In this document: piece after piece, positions 30,731 to 42,013 of the stretch
Layout of the letters: each line of letters opens with the position of its first letter
Numbering within the stretch: position 1 is the stretch's first letter
Assembly: GCA_036874045.1 (NCBI GenBank)
Contig: CM072339.1
Span: 11,477,501 to 11,541,500 of the forward strand
Length of the DNA stretch: 64,000 bases
Source of the DNA: Cymodocea nodosa
Taxonomy: Eukaryota > Streptophyta > Magnoliopsida > Alismatales > Cymodoceaceae
Reading direction: 5' to 3'
The notes under the pieces: generated by a model
Database searches by the model: none
What the model was told of the DNA's origin: nothing
What the model saw: the letters and a program-made list of their open reading frames with translations, nothing else
Program-made: the position numbers and the translations under genes

Positions 30731-32537
30731 TGTTCATATTTTCCCAACACTACACTAGAAAAACTTGGATTTGTTACTTCTATTTTTACTTAGTTAATTT
30801 ATCTTTATGCCTATTCTTTCTTTTAGAAGTAAACAAACAACCTTTAATACAATTTAGATATTAATTCCAATTTGTACTTTAACTGCAAGTGCATAGTGTC
30901 TATTGTATCAGTGTGCAAGTACAGGTCGATCCCATAGGGAATTGCTGACAAATTTAAGAAATGTTTGATTGTGAACAATTCAAATTTATATTCAATAAGC
31001 ACTCCATTGAGTTATAGTTAACTCAACGGACTATCCTTGTAGACTTAAGTTAACTCCACGAGCCTGTCTCTTCTTTATAATACTACTAATTACAGAGGAA
31101 TTCGGCCAACCATTGGGCAATTCCACAGATTGTAAATAACATCAATTATGCTTTTTAATGCTAGTTAACATTGGATTTATCATTATGCAATACTAACATT
31201 TAGATGATTCAAACAGTAACCATTAAAATCTTTAAGTTGTTTTGTACGAACCAATTTCAGTAAACTATAAAATTAAAACTAACATAAAACAATCATAAAA
31301 CTGATACAGATAACATTAATCACGATACAACACTCAAATATAACATACAAACAAAGATAATTTGTTTTTGGTATTTTTGTTTTGATGTGATGGGCAAAAG
31401 GTGAAATGTAAAGTAATTTCACTTGACAGTAAATACTTCTGACACTACTTGCAACGCGATTACACCACTGAAAATTGAACCACTTACAATTCTGTCTCCT
31501 CTCCCTATTGAATCGTGAGTCCAAAATTGCAAGATGATCTCCTCTTCAGCATACAGGCATCAACCCAAAGCCAAGGCTAAAAGTTTTACAATCTCCTAAA
31601 ATATGAGTCGACACTTGGTGAAAATGTCTTCCCTTCCCGCGACACGATCACTCCTCACAGTGGTTGTCAGGCACTGTGTTTGGCTCGAAATCGACCCAAC
31701 ATCAAGCAAGTATCCTCACAGACCTCCGATGATTGGTGATTATGGTGGTGATACGATGGTTGGTATGATACTTCGGAGAATTGCCGATACTGTCTGCAGA
31801 AAGCTCGGTGCTCCTCCTCTGTATACACTAGCCGTCCATCGATCACACTCTTTCTTTTTTTTCTTCTTTTCTTTTATATTTCTTCAGTGGTAACTGCTTC
31901 TACTTGAATGGTCGGTTGGATTTCCTTCCTTCAGATCAATGGCGATGATTTCTTTCTCCCTGCGCGATTGAATTCCTGCGTGATACGTGCAAACGTGGTT
32001 TTTCCTTCCAACTGTCTGTTCCTGCAACTGCTATAGTGGCATATTAGAAAATATATAGTCTGTGGAGTTATAGATAACTCAACGGACTTTCTTCGTCGAT
32101 TTAACTATAAAACACGTGCAAAAATAACAACTTAAGTTTATAACGCTAACCTAACGCATTGCCTTAGTGTATTTTCATGTAACTCAACGCGTGCAGTTAT
32201 ACTAACTTAACGAGTTATAACGTAAGTAAATCTACCAGCTCTCAACACGTGTCAGCAGTAGTTTAAACATAAAATAACATTCCGAAGAGTTACAGGTATA
32301 ACTATCCGATGCTCAGATGCATTTTCGGATACTTAAGAATTTCATAGCCTGCAATTTATCGACAGTTCATAAATGTACTAAATTAACATTAATTCCCCAA
32401 AATTAAGCAGATTCTTCAATTAAAGCATATAACAGTGCAATTATAACATAATGGCTTAATTCTCATATGATAAGCTAAATATTATGCAATTAAACATCAT
32501 TTAACCGTTAATAATATGCACTTTTTCATTCTAAACA
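30731..32537 (-). repeat. 5' LTR of the Athila-like element
   Basis: 1807 bp; + strand start TGTTCATATTTTCCCAAC, end CATTCTAAACA. It pairs with 15770-17617; about 41 bases shorter, mainly from loss of one inverted-repeat unit near 31010. The antisense frame 31603-31893 corresponds to 16684-16974. Confidence 0.92.
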
Positions 32538-33345
32538 GTCTCTTAAAAAGTGGTGTCTAATCTCGATATGTTTTGCTCTAGAGTGTAGAACTGTATTTTT
32601 AGAGAGATTGATGGCACTACTGCTATCATAGTAAATAATGGTATTCTGAAAATTTAGCTTATAATCTACTAGTGTTTGTTGCATCCATAAGATCTGTGCA
32701 CAACATAGGCATACTGCCATATATTCAGCTTCAGTGGTGGATAGAGCTATAGAGTTTTGTTTCCTGCTGAACCAAGAAACAAGTGAATGACCAAGCAAAT
32801 GACATGTCCCACTAGTGCTTTTTCGATCTGATTTGCATCCTGCATAATCTACATCACTGTATCCTGCTAAAATCAATTGATTCTGTGAAGAATAAAATAA
32901 GCCAAACTCTTTGGTACCCTGTAGATATTTAAATATATGTTTAACTGATTTTAAGTGTGATGCTTTTGGAGAGGCTTGATATCTTGCACAAGTACAAACA
33001 CTAAACATTATATTTGGTCTACTGGGTGTTAGATACAGAAGTGATCCAATCATACCTCTGTATTTCTTTTGATCCACTAGAATACTAGAAATGTCCTTAT
33101 CAAGCTTTTTCATTTGAGTTTATAGGAGTACCTACTACTTTGGATTTATCCATACCAAATTTTAAGAGAATCTCTTTGCAAAATTTCTCTTGATTCAAGA
33201 AAATGCTATGCTTAAGTTGATGAATTTGCAATCCTAGAAAGAATTTTAATTCTCCCATAAGACTCATCTCAAATTCATTCTTCATTAAGATTTGAAAATC
33301 ATGACATAGATTCTCATGTGTGGCACCAAAAATGATATCATCCAC
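32538..33345 (-). pseudogene. pol: copia C RT end and RNase H (interrupted)
   Basis: 33345-33100 carries MDDIIFGATHEN (end of the YVDD box; a TAG lies three codons before it) and KFFLGLQIHQL. A frameshift near 33110 leads into 33113-32538, with GMIGSLLYLTPSRPNIMFSV, GYSDVDYAGCKSDRKST (RNase H Asp), TTEAEYMAVCLCCAQILWMQ (Glu), YYDSS and HSRAKHIEIRHHFLRD. The usual CDSS is YDSS here. It is cut at 32538 by the Athila-like element and continues at 15769. Confidence 0.88.
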
Positions 33346-34094
33346 GTAGATCTAAATAATTAACATATGAGAACCTTCAGTTTTGATGAATAAGGTGTTG
33401 TCTGCAGTTCTTATGTTAAACTGATTCTCAAGAAGGAAACTCTTCAGTTTATCATACCATGCATGTGGTGCTTGCTTCAAACCATAGAGAGCTTTATTCA
33501 ATTTGTATACATGGTTTGGATTTTCTTCATCTTCAAAACCTAGTGGCTGTTCTACATATACTTCTTCTTGTAGAATGCCATTAAGAAATGCACTTTTAAC
33601 ATTCATCTGATAAACTTGATTTTCATACTGCTTGCAAAGGCAAGTAATATTCTAATTGCTTCAAGTCTTGCAACAGGTGCAAAAGTTTCTTCATAGTCGA
33701 TTCCTTCCTGTTGGTTGTATCCCTGAGCAACAAGTCTAGCTTTATTTCTAATAATACTACCATTATTGTCAAGTTTGTTCTTAAACACCCATTTAGTACC
33801 AATAATTGATTTTTCGATGGGCCTTTCAATCAAGTTCCAAACTTCATTTTTCTTGAACTGATTTAGTTCCTCTTGCATGGCCATGATCTAGTATTCATCA
33901 TTGCAGACATCTTCAACTGTTGAAGGTTCAAGTTCAAACACAAAAGCACAATAATTACAAATATTTTGAATTTTGCTTCTTGTTTGAACACCTTAATTTA
34001 TATTCCCAATAATTTGCCCAATGGGATGTTTAGACTTTGTCTTCCATGCTTTTTCTGTCTCAGTAGATGTAGGCAGTGATGAACTATCCTTTTT
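33346..34094 (-). pseudogene. pol: copia C reverse transcriptase, N-terminal half
   Basis: 33884-33603 reads [49 protein letters not shown] and [18 protein letters not shown] frameshift follows, then 33606-33352 reads [20 protein letters not shown] and [18 protein letters not shown]. 33885-34094 is the degraded linker from integrase, with stops. The protein is close in type to the A and B RT domains but a distinct family. Confidence 0.88.
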
Positions 34095-35193
34095 CTAAGG
34101 AATTTTCTGATTTGTTGCTTCACTTTCACTTTCACTGTCTATTGTTAGCCTCTTCAATTTTCCTACCATATCTTCATCAAAGAATACGTTTATTGACTCT
34201 TCTACTCTTCTTTCATGTTCAAAACAAACCTTGTAGGCCTTGCTTCTTGAAGAGTATCCAACAAGTAAAGCAGGATTAGATTTTGCATCAAATTTGTCCT
34301 TTTGATCCTTTGTATTAAGCACAAAACATCTTGATCCGAAGACCTTAAAATATCCAACATTTGGTATTTTACCATACCATAGTTCAAAAGGTGTCTTATG
34401 TAGGATAGGTCTAAGATGAGTTCTGTTTATTGAATAACATGCAGTATTTACAGCTTCAACCCATAGAGACTTTGGTAGATCAGATGCATTAAGAATTGTC
34501 CTTGCCATTTCTTGTACTAATCTATTCTTCCTCTCTACAACTCCATTATGAGCAGGAGTTCTTGGACATGAGAATTCATGCAGTATGCCAAAAGAATTGC
34601 ATAGTTCTTCAAATTCTGAATTTTCAAATTCACCACCATGATCACTTCTGATCTTCTTCACGGTTGATTTTTGAATTCTAATATAGAGATGTTTGAATTC
34701 ATCATAGGCTTCATTCTTGTATGTTAAGAAAAAAACCCAAGTAAATCTTGTATAATCATCAACTACCACTAAGGTATATTTTCTTCCACCTAAACTAGTT
34801 GTCTGTGTAGGACCAAACAGGTCCATATGAAATAGATCCAATGGTTGACATGTCTTCAATACTCTTGTGTGTTGATTTCTTTTGTTTTCCAATTGTACAA
34901 TCACTACACAATTTATCTCTCTTGAATTTAAGGTTAGGCACACCTCTAACAAGATCATGTTTGGTCAATTTTCATATAAGTCTCATGTTTACATGATTTA
35001 ATCTTTTATGCCATAACCATTCATCTTCATTAGAAGCAACTAAACATGCATCACTAGATATAATATCATATGGAAATTCCAAAGTATAAATTGAGTTATT
35101 TCTATATCTAGTAAATTTAATTTCATGTGTATCCTGTTGTAATATAAAATAGTTTTCTGCAGTAAAAAGTATATTGTAACCTTTGTCAAATAA
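34095..35193 (-). pseudogene. pol: copia C pre-integrase and integrase
   Basis: The main open stretch is 34958-34095, 287 codons. FHMDLFGPTQTTSLGG and VVDDYTRFTWVFFL carry the first catalytic Asp, KKIRSDHGGEFENSEFEELC the second, and HNGVVERKNRLVQEMARTIL the Glu. The C-terminal segment has ELWYGKIPNVGYFKVFG and LLVGYSSRSKAYKV. Upstream (35193-34959) the pre-integrase zinc region is in other frames (a DKLCSDCTIGKQKK-like piece). The catalytic triad is intact, but frameshifts at the N-terminus break the protein. Confidence 0.9.
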
Positions 35194-35443
35194 TTAACCT
35201 ACACTTAGCAGATTCTGTTTTAAACCATTTACATGAAGAACATTTTCTATATTTCCATTTTCAGATGCAACATTTCCTATGGCAGTAATTCTACATTTTT
35301 CATTGTTACCAAACTTAACAGATCCTGAATTTATTGATTTAATAGATTCCAGAAGTCTTTTCTTACCTATCATATGCTTTGAGCAACCACTGTCAATGAT
35401 CCACTTGGACATTTGAGCTTTCTTGTCCATGCGGTCCTACAAG
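35194..35443 (-). pseudogene. pol: copia C protease fragment
   Basis: 78 open codons from 35430: KWIIDSGCSKHMIGKKRLLE contains the D-S-G active site, then SVKFGNNEKCRITAIGN and VLHVNGLKQNLLSVG. Length and order match the copia protease to pre-integrase segment. A stop at 35194 separates it from the pre-integrase domain. Confidence 0.87.
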
Positions 35444-36991
35444 TCATGTTGAAATTAAGACTTTTGGTACCCATATCTTCTTGGGTCCATCATTGTTAGT
35501 CATCTGTATTCTAAACCTATTGCCTTTTGGTAGCCATATAGACGTAGATCTCTTCTTAATGACAAACACAGTTGTGCCATCTTTATAAGATCTAATTTTT
35601 CCACCATAGTAAGAGATTTCCTGTGGTACAGCATACCCTAGGCCAAATTTGCTTCCTCCTATTCTTTGAGATCCTATTATTTTGTTTAAGCTATTTGTAC
35701 CTTTAGTAAATTTACATACAATTTTCTTCAAATCAGTAACTTCAGATAACAAATTTTTATTTTCTTCTTTCAGGTCAAAATTTTTACAACTATAGTTATC
35801 CATTTTAGTCTTTAATTCCCTATTATCAACTAAGGCTTTTTCTATTTCAGTAAAAACATCTTCTAGATAGGAGTTTAAACTCTTTAATTCTTTCTTGTAC
35901 TTCGTACATTTTATATATAAGTTATCTACTGTACAGAGAAGACTATCTATATCTATATCATTTTCTTTTTTCGAGCAATAGGGAGATGTAGAGCATACCT
36001 CTTGTGCAACAAAACACATGTTTGTAGATGCCTCCTCATCTGAGTCTAATGAGCTGCTGGATGAACTACTGTCATCCCAAGTGGCTTTCAATGCCATTTT
36101 CTTCTTATTCTTCCTTTTCCATTTCTGTTTGTCCTCCTCTTGTTGAAAAGGACAGTAAAGTTGAATGTGTCCTAGTTTCTTACACTTGTAGCATGTAGGG
36201 ACTTTTGATTTTGAGGAGCAGGCTTTACCTCCTTGTCTCATCATCCTTTTGAAGTTCCTGGCTAGCAGTAACACTTCATCCTCATCCGAGCTTAGTTGAT
36301 CTTCTGTTGAGGGAAAAGCTAGTTCTTTCTTTTTCTCTGCTTTTCTTTCAGTGATTCCTTCTTCTTCTTTCCATTCCTTCATTTGGACTTCATGGGCTAG
36401 AAGGTTTCCCAACAGATCTTCAACTGAATAGTTATTCAGATCCTTTGAATCCTGTATAGAAGTAGACTTCTACTTCCATTCGACTGTCAGGCTCCTTAGG
36501 ATCTTTTGTACTTATTCACGATTAGAGAAACTCCTCCCAAGGCCTCTTAATTCATTCACAATTTCTGTGAATCTAGAAAACATTTCAGTGATACTTTCTT
36601 TTTCAAGCATTTTGAATAATTCATATTTTCTTAACAAAATACTGATTTTAGTATCTTTAACTTGGTTGGTTCCTTCATATGTAATTTGAAGGATCTTCCA
36701 AGCTTCATGGGAGAATTTACAAGTAGATATTTTATTATACTATTCACCAATTAGTGCATAGTAAATGGAATTAAGCCCACGAGCATCCATCTGGATGATT
36801 CTTTCATCCTCCTCAGTCTAGTCACTTTCATGACTAATTGGAGTTGGTGTACCATGTACAACCATTCTCCAAAGCTTTACATCTGTACTCCTGAGAAAGC
36901 ACTCCATCCTATTTTTCCAGTAGCTATAATTGCTACCATCAAAGACGGGAGGTCGATGGATATTCTAACCCTCTATAGTGTGGAAAGCCAT
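35444..36991 (-). pseudogene. gag: copia C gag
   Basis: The start at 36991 is about 40 bases after the primer site. The first half (36991-36413) has the copia gag pattern, with NYSYWKNRMECFLRS, SHEAWKILQITYEGTNQVK and KYELFKMLEKESITEMFSRF, and several stops. The second half is open for 322 codons (36412-35444): Glu/Lys-rich, then a complete zinc knuckle, CYKCKKLGHIQLYC (C-X2-C-X4-H-X4-C), a Ser/Asp-rich stretch and a predicted coiled coil (about residues 150-240). Same architecture as the A gag, but here the knuckle is intact. Confidence 0.87.
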
Positions 36992-37029
36992 GATCTCAGA
37001 TGGTTAAATCTATTAACGAGATCATCCTT

Positions 37030-37043
37030 GCTTTGATACCAAT
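37030..37043 (-). other. Primer binding site of copia C
   Basis: The reverse complement is ATTGGTATCAAAGC, one transition away from the standard TGGTATCAGAGC site for initiator Met-tRNA. It abuts the 5' LTR at 37044. Confidence 0.85.
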
Positions 37044-38671
37044 TGTTAGGACCTTAAGGCTTACTAGAGAAGGGGTGAATGGTAAAAATTCGTTTCTTAA
37101 CAATTTAGAGGTAGTTTAATGTAAAGTGATAGCAAGCATACAATAAGGAAATCACATAGAGATTTTTAGGTGGTTCACCACTAACGGCTAGTCCACCCCC
37201 AAGGGATACTTGGGCTTCACTAAACTCTTGCAAACCTACAATCACTTGCTTTAAGGTTTAAGCAAGAACCAACTAATCATTCACTTGAGCTTCCTTGTCG
37301 AAGCTTCAATCAATCCTTTCACTGAAGTTTTAATCTGTGTACTTCAGTAAACACTATCTTGTGAACAATAGAGTTGAATGCGTGATGAACTTCTACAATT
37401 TGATCTGCAAATGTTGAAGATGATTTGATCTCTAAAGCTTTTGTTCTGTTGAGCTTGGTGTAAGGTATAGGTATGAGCAAAACGCTACCTAAATCTGTTG
37501 TCTGTATTTTGTATATATACTTGATATGTACAATGATCATATTCTCTTCCAATGGATGTATTCTACTGTACTTGATTAAACTCTAGTCCCAATACGGTAA
37601 GTTACCATTCAGAAAATCGTTTCAAGATATCTTACCGATTTTCCTATCCTTTCGGATAGTTAGCTGTGCAACTCTCCGAAGAGTATCTGTAACTCATCGA
37701 AAGATCACTTAAACTTCACTGCCAGGTAGGATTCCAGAACATTTATTGTGAGTTGTCATTCAATCGGATACTTATAACTGTAACTCACCAAACAGTTATA
37801 TACTTGTCGGATAGTTTGTCTCTGTTAACTTTCTGATTGCTTTAATTCAGCACGTGTATAAAGGTTGACTTAAGTTTCGGATGGTTATCCCTATAACTCA
37901 CCGAAATGCTTCAGGATTTCGGATAGTTATCTTTCTAACTCTTCGAAATCTTATTTGCACTTCTTTCTAGAATTCTGCATGTAGGAAATTCACTTACTTA
38001 AGTTTCGGATGGTTATTCCTATAACTCACCAAAACGCTTCAGGATTTCGGATAGTTAACTTTCTAACTCTCTGAAGACATATTTGAGCTTCTTTCTGAAA
38101 TTCTGCACGTGGGAAATTCAATAACTTAAGTTTCGGATGGTTATCCCTGTAACTCACCGAAACTCTCTTTAAGATTTCAGATAGTTATTTAACTGTCCGA
38201 TTTTTCTTTTAAGCATTTGACTACCGACTTCTCTATTCTGCATGTGCATAATAGGATGACCTAAGTTCTGGAAAGTTATACCTGTAACTTACCAAAAAAC
38301 TCGAATAGTTATCTAACTCTTCGAAAAGAAAACTAGGATAGTTATCTAACTCTCCAACAAGTCCTTTAAGCTTCCGTTTAGTATTTCTACACGTGGTTTA
38401 TTGAATGACTTAACTTTCAGATAGTTATACCTGTAACTCTCCGAAAAGTCCTTTAAGCTTCCAGATAGTTAACTCCTTAACTATTTGATCATTCAATCCC
38501 ACTTAACCTGAGAATTACACCTCTTAACTATTCGATTTTCTACAACAACATATTCTGAGATTTATTGCCACTTGTTTGCTGCTTCGATTTGTCTGTCTTC
38601 TGATCTTTTTGCTGTACAAACTAATCCTGATAAATACAATTCAAAACCTTACATTGATTTTTGCATTATCA
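37044..38671 (-). repeat. 5' LTR of copia C
   Basis: 1628 bp. On the minus strand it starts TGATAATGCAAAAATC and ends GTCCTAACA; on the + strand it begins TGTTAGGACCTTAAGGC. It matches 14117-15460. It carries a dense series of CGGATAGTTA...TAACTCTCCGAA inverted repeats from 37640 to about 38490. A frame at 37319-37552 is not conserved as a gene. Confidence 0.85.
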
Positions 38672-39173
38672 AAATCTAGTGGTCCTTTCAAAATGTACTG
38701 TCATTTGTCTATTTACTTGATTTCTGAATACAAAATGTAATGTTTGTATTTATTGATTAAATATTTGAACAATACATTTTACTATAAATGTGTTTTAAGT
38801 TTTACTAATGTTTATAGAAAGTTTAGTTGTACATACTTGTCTCTCATTTTTTTTGTAATCATCTTTTTGATTAATGCCAAAAAGGGGGAGATGATTATAA
38901 GTTTAAATGTATATATTAAAAAGGGGGAGATGATTATAAGTTTAAATGTATATATTAAAAAGGGGGAGATGACTATGTAATTGTTGAAATTTTTTTGAAA
39001 GTTTTACTTTTGAGAGATTTTTTCACACAAACAACAGATATAAGCTTAAGTGAACTTAAGTCAACAAACTTGTTTGTTGAATTAAAACTTAACCCAACGG
39101 AGGTACTTCGTTGAGTTAAACATATTTTACAATTGATTTAATATTGTTTTGTCATCATCAAAAAGAGGGAGAT
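38672..39173 (+). other. copia B 3' tail resumed after element C, with tripled purine tract
   Basis: Continuation of copia B after the accessory ORF. About 38985-39173 matches the reverse complement of B' 53938-54091 (shared AAACTTGTTTGTT, CACCTTCGTTG-type and TTTTGTCATCATCAAAAAG landmarks). A 39-bp unit containing AAAAAGGGGGAGATGATTAT is repeated three times at 38879-38975. The true LTR-adjacent tract, AAAAAGAGGGAGATTA, is at 39160-39175. Confidence 0.78.
38879..38975 (+). repeat. Three tandem copies of a 39-bp unit carrying a polypurine tract
   Basis: AAAGGGGGAG occurs at 38881, 38920 and 38959, with near-identical spacer (ATGATTATAAGTTTAAATGT, then ATATATT). The unit looks like a functional polypurine tract plus a short U3-like spacer. 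The open frame through it (38744-38980) encodes a simple repeat and is unlikely to be a protein. Confidence 0.88.
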
Positions 39174-39742
39174 TATTGAGTATTTTGTTTTGATGATGTA
39201 TGCTAAACAAATGTAATCATATTTACTCAATTACTATTGTTTGTAAAAGTAAATTAAGAACATCAATTAATATAGAAAAAGTTTACTAATATAAATACTT
39301 GTCTGTAACAGATTTGAAATTATGCTAAGTTAAATAAGTAGTCGTTAAGTTATATAACTTTTCATTTAACTAAACGTTAAGTTAATGTGTGTTTTTTTAT
39401 TGTAAAGCATGATATGTTTTAAAGTTATATTTTCTATATCATGTACAATGCACATTAAGACAACTTGTTGAGTTAGTGCTTATTTGTATAAAGGTCACAT
39501 GAAAACTCGTTAAGTTATAGGCTTAAAGGTTAAAATAGGTCATGTGAGAACTCGTTAAGTTAGTGAACAAAAGGTTAAAATGAAGAGACGAACTCGTTCA
39601 GTTAGTATTATGCACATGGTGAAATTAAGGTTTACGAATATTATATTGTATCACGTGAGTTGCACATGCTTAACTCGTTAAGTTAACATAACTACACATG
39701 TTGAGTTACTATATTGAACACTAAGGCGATATGTTAGGTTAG

Positions 39743-42013
39743 TGTTTAGAATGAAAAAGTGCATAATATTAACGGTTAAATGATGGTTAATTGCATAATA
39801 TTTAGCTTATCATATAAGAATTAAGCCATTATGTTATAATTGCACTGTTATATGCTTTAATGAAATAATCTGCATAATTTCAGGGAATTAATGTTAATTT
39901 AGTATATTTCTGAACTATCAGTAAAATTGTAGGCTATGAAAATTCTTAAGTATCCAAATTTTCTGTTATTTTGAAGAGTTATGTTTAATGTACCAGATAG
40001 TTATGTTTTAAAGAATATTTTATTTCTTGGAGTGCACGTGTTGAAACCTTAATGTATGACTTAAAGGGATTTTCGATAAGTTATTTGTTAACTATCCGAA
40101 ATGCATCTAGGCATCGGATAGTTAGATTTGTAAGTATCCGAAATATTTGAACTTGTTAAGTTAGAATTATGCACGTGCTTTATAGTTAAATCAACGAAGT
40201 AAGTTCGTTGAGTAATCTGTAACTCCACGAACCATTTATTTTCTAATATACCACTATAGCAGTTGCGAAAACAAGACATTCGAAGGAAAACCACGATTGC
40301 ACGTATCACGTAGGAATTCACTCGTGGAAGGGAGAAGAAATCACCATCGTTGATATGAACAAAGGAAATCCAACCGATTATCTAAGCAGAAGTAGTTATT
40401 ACTAAAGAAATATAAAAGAAAAGGAGAAAAGATGAAGAAGTGTGTGTGTGTGTAGAGGTGGAGAACCGCGCTAACTGTAGGCAACGTCGGAAGTTCCCTG
40501 AAGTTCTACACCACCACTATAATCACCAACCATCAGAGGTCTATGAGGATACTTTCCTGATGTCGGGTTGATTCCGAGCCAAACACGGTACCTAACAACC
40601 ACTGTGAGGAGTGATAGCATCACGGGAAGGGAAACCATTTTCACTAAGCACCGACTCATATCTCAGGAGATCGTAAAGCTTCTAGCCTTGGTTTCAGGTT
40701 GATGCCAGTATGCTGAAAAGGAGATCATCTTGCAATTTTGGACTCACGATTCTATAAGGAGAGGAGGTAGAATTGTAAGTGATTAATTTTTCAGTGGTGT
40801 AATCGCGTCGCAAGTAGTGATGAAAGTATTTACTGTCGATAGAGAATTTTTTGCATTTCACCTTTCTCCCATTTTCATGAACATCTCAAAACAAAAATAC
40901 CAAAAACAACAACTTATCTATGTTTATATTTAGTATTTAAGTGTTGTATTGTTTGTTTTGTATCGTGATTAAAGTTATCATTGTCAGTATTGTGAATGTT
41001 TTATGTTTGTTTGATTCAAAAAATAAATAATAGTTTTATAGTTTACTAAAATTGATTTGTTCCAAATACTTAAAGATTTTAATGGTTACTATTTGAAATA
41101 TCTAAATGTTAGTATTGCCTAATGATAAATCCAATATTCACTAACATTAAAGAGCTTAATTGATGTTATTTACAATTTGTGGAACTGCCCAATGGTTGGC
41201 CGAATTCCTTTGTGAATAGTAGTATTTAACTAGAAAGATAGGCTCGTGGAGTTAACATAAGTCTACAAGATTAGTCCATTGAGTTAGCCATAACTCTACG
41301 AACTAAGTCCGTCATGTTAATTGTAACTCAACGGAGTGCTTATGTTATTGTCAGTATTGTGAATGTTTTATGTTTGTTTGATTCATAAAATAAATAATAG
41401 TTTTATAGTTTACTGAAATTGATTCATTCCAAATACTTAAAGATTTTAATGGTTACTGTTTGAAATATCTGAATGTTAGTATTGCCTAATGATAAATCCA
41501 ATATTCACTAACATTAAAGAGCTTAATTGATGTTATTTACAATCTATGGAACTGCCCAATGGTTGGCCGAATTCCTTTGTGAATAGTAGTATTTAACTAG
41601 AAAGATAGGCTCGTGGAGTTAACATAAGTCTACAAGATTAGTCCATTGAGTTAGCCATAACTCTACGAACTAAGTCCGTTATGTTAATTGTAACTCAACG
41701 GAGTGCTTAACTGAACACATAAACTTCAATATAAAAATCGGAGCAGTACACAATTCTTACTCAATCTCTATGGGATCGACCTGTACTTGCACAAAAATAC
41801 AATATACACTATGCACCTGTAGTTAAAATACAAATTGGAATTAATATCTAATTTGTGTGAAAGGTTGTTTGTCTACTTCTAAAAAGAAATTATTGATATA
41901 AGCATAAAGATAAATTAATCAAGTTAAAAACAGAAGTTAACAAATACAAGTTTTCTAGCGATGTTACCTGGGAACTAAACAAGTTCTCTAGTGCAGCCTA
42001 AAGCAACCAAACA
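39743..42013 (+). mobile_element. Solo LTR of the Athila-like family, TSD GTTAG
   Basis: Starts TGTTTAGAATGAAAAAGTGC and ends ACCAAACA, with GTTAG on both sides (39738-39742, 42014-42018). The B LTR reads continuously across the site (TTAGGTTAG / CATTATAAAC matches 53385-53395 reversed). It is homologous to the LTRs at 15770 and 30731 but in + orientation and more diverged, so older. It is enlarged to 2.27 kb by a 367-bp internal duplication and an altered end after about 41960. Confidence 0.92.
40981..41714 (+). repeat. 367-bp tandem duplication inside the solo Athila-like LTR
   Basis: Two near-identical copies begin TTGTCAGTATTGTGAATG at 40981 and 41348. The second ends at the GAGTGCTTA around 41710. 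Each holds the GCCCAATGGTTGGCCGAATT landmark that occurs once in the other two LTRs of this family, so the duplication is specific to this copy. Confidence 0.87.

Larger units (their letters stand above)
15770..32537 (-). mobile_element. Complete Athila-like Ty3/gypsy element, 16.8 kb, TSD GTCTC
   Basis: LTRs lie at 15770-17617 (3') and 30731-32537 (5') on the minus strand, both with TG...CA ends, flanked by GTCTC at 15765-15769 and 32538-32542. The primer site is 30707-30723 and the polypurine tract 17618-17630. Order in the coding sense: gag-like leader ORF, protease, RT-RNase H, integrase, accessory ORF, gag core, F-box-like ORF, non-coding block, LTR. Long LTRs, an Asp-tRNA-like primer site and a protease with the LADRS stretch fit the Athila branch. 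The perfect TSD shows the unusual gene order belongs to one inserted unit. The two LTRs are very similar by eye, so insertion was fairly recent. Confidence 0.93.
14117..38671 (-). mobile_element. copia element C, minus strand, containing the Athila-like element
   Basis: Minus-strand SIRE-like copia element. The 5' LTR is 37044-38671, the primer site 37030-37043, gag 35444-36991, protease about 35194-35443, integrase about 34095-35193, RT about 33100-33900, RNase H 32538-33113 plus 15624-15769, polypurine tract 15469-15483 and 3' LTR 14117 to about 15460. It lies three bases past the stop codon of the B accessory ORF. The flanking five bases are AAATG on the left (14112-14116) and AAATC on the right (38672-38676), a 4/5 match. 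Sequence right of 38671 continues the B element, which supports the assignment. Confidence 0.85.

Noticed and set aside
38744-38980. ORF with repeated KKGEMIISLNVYI
   Set aside because: Produced by the 39-bp purine-tract repeats; the period is a multiple of three by chance.
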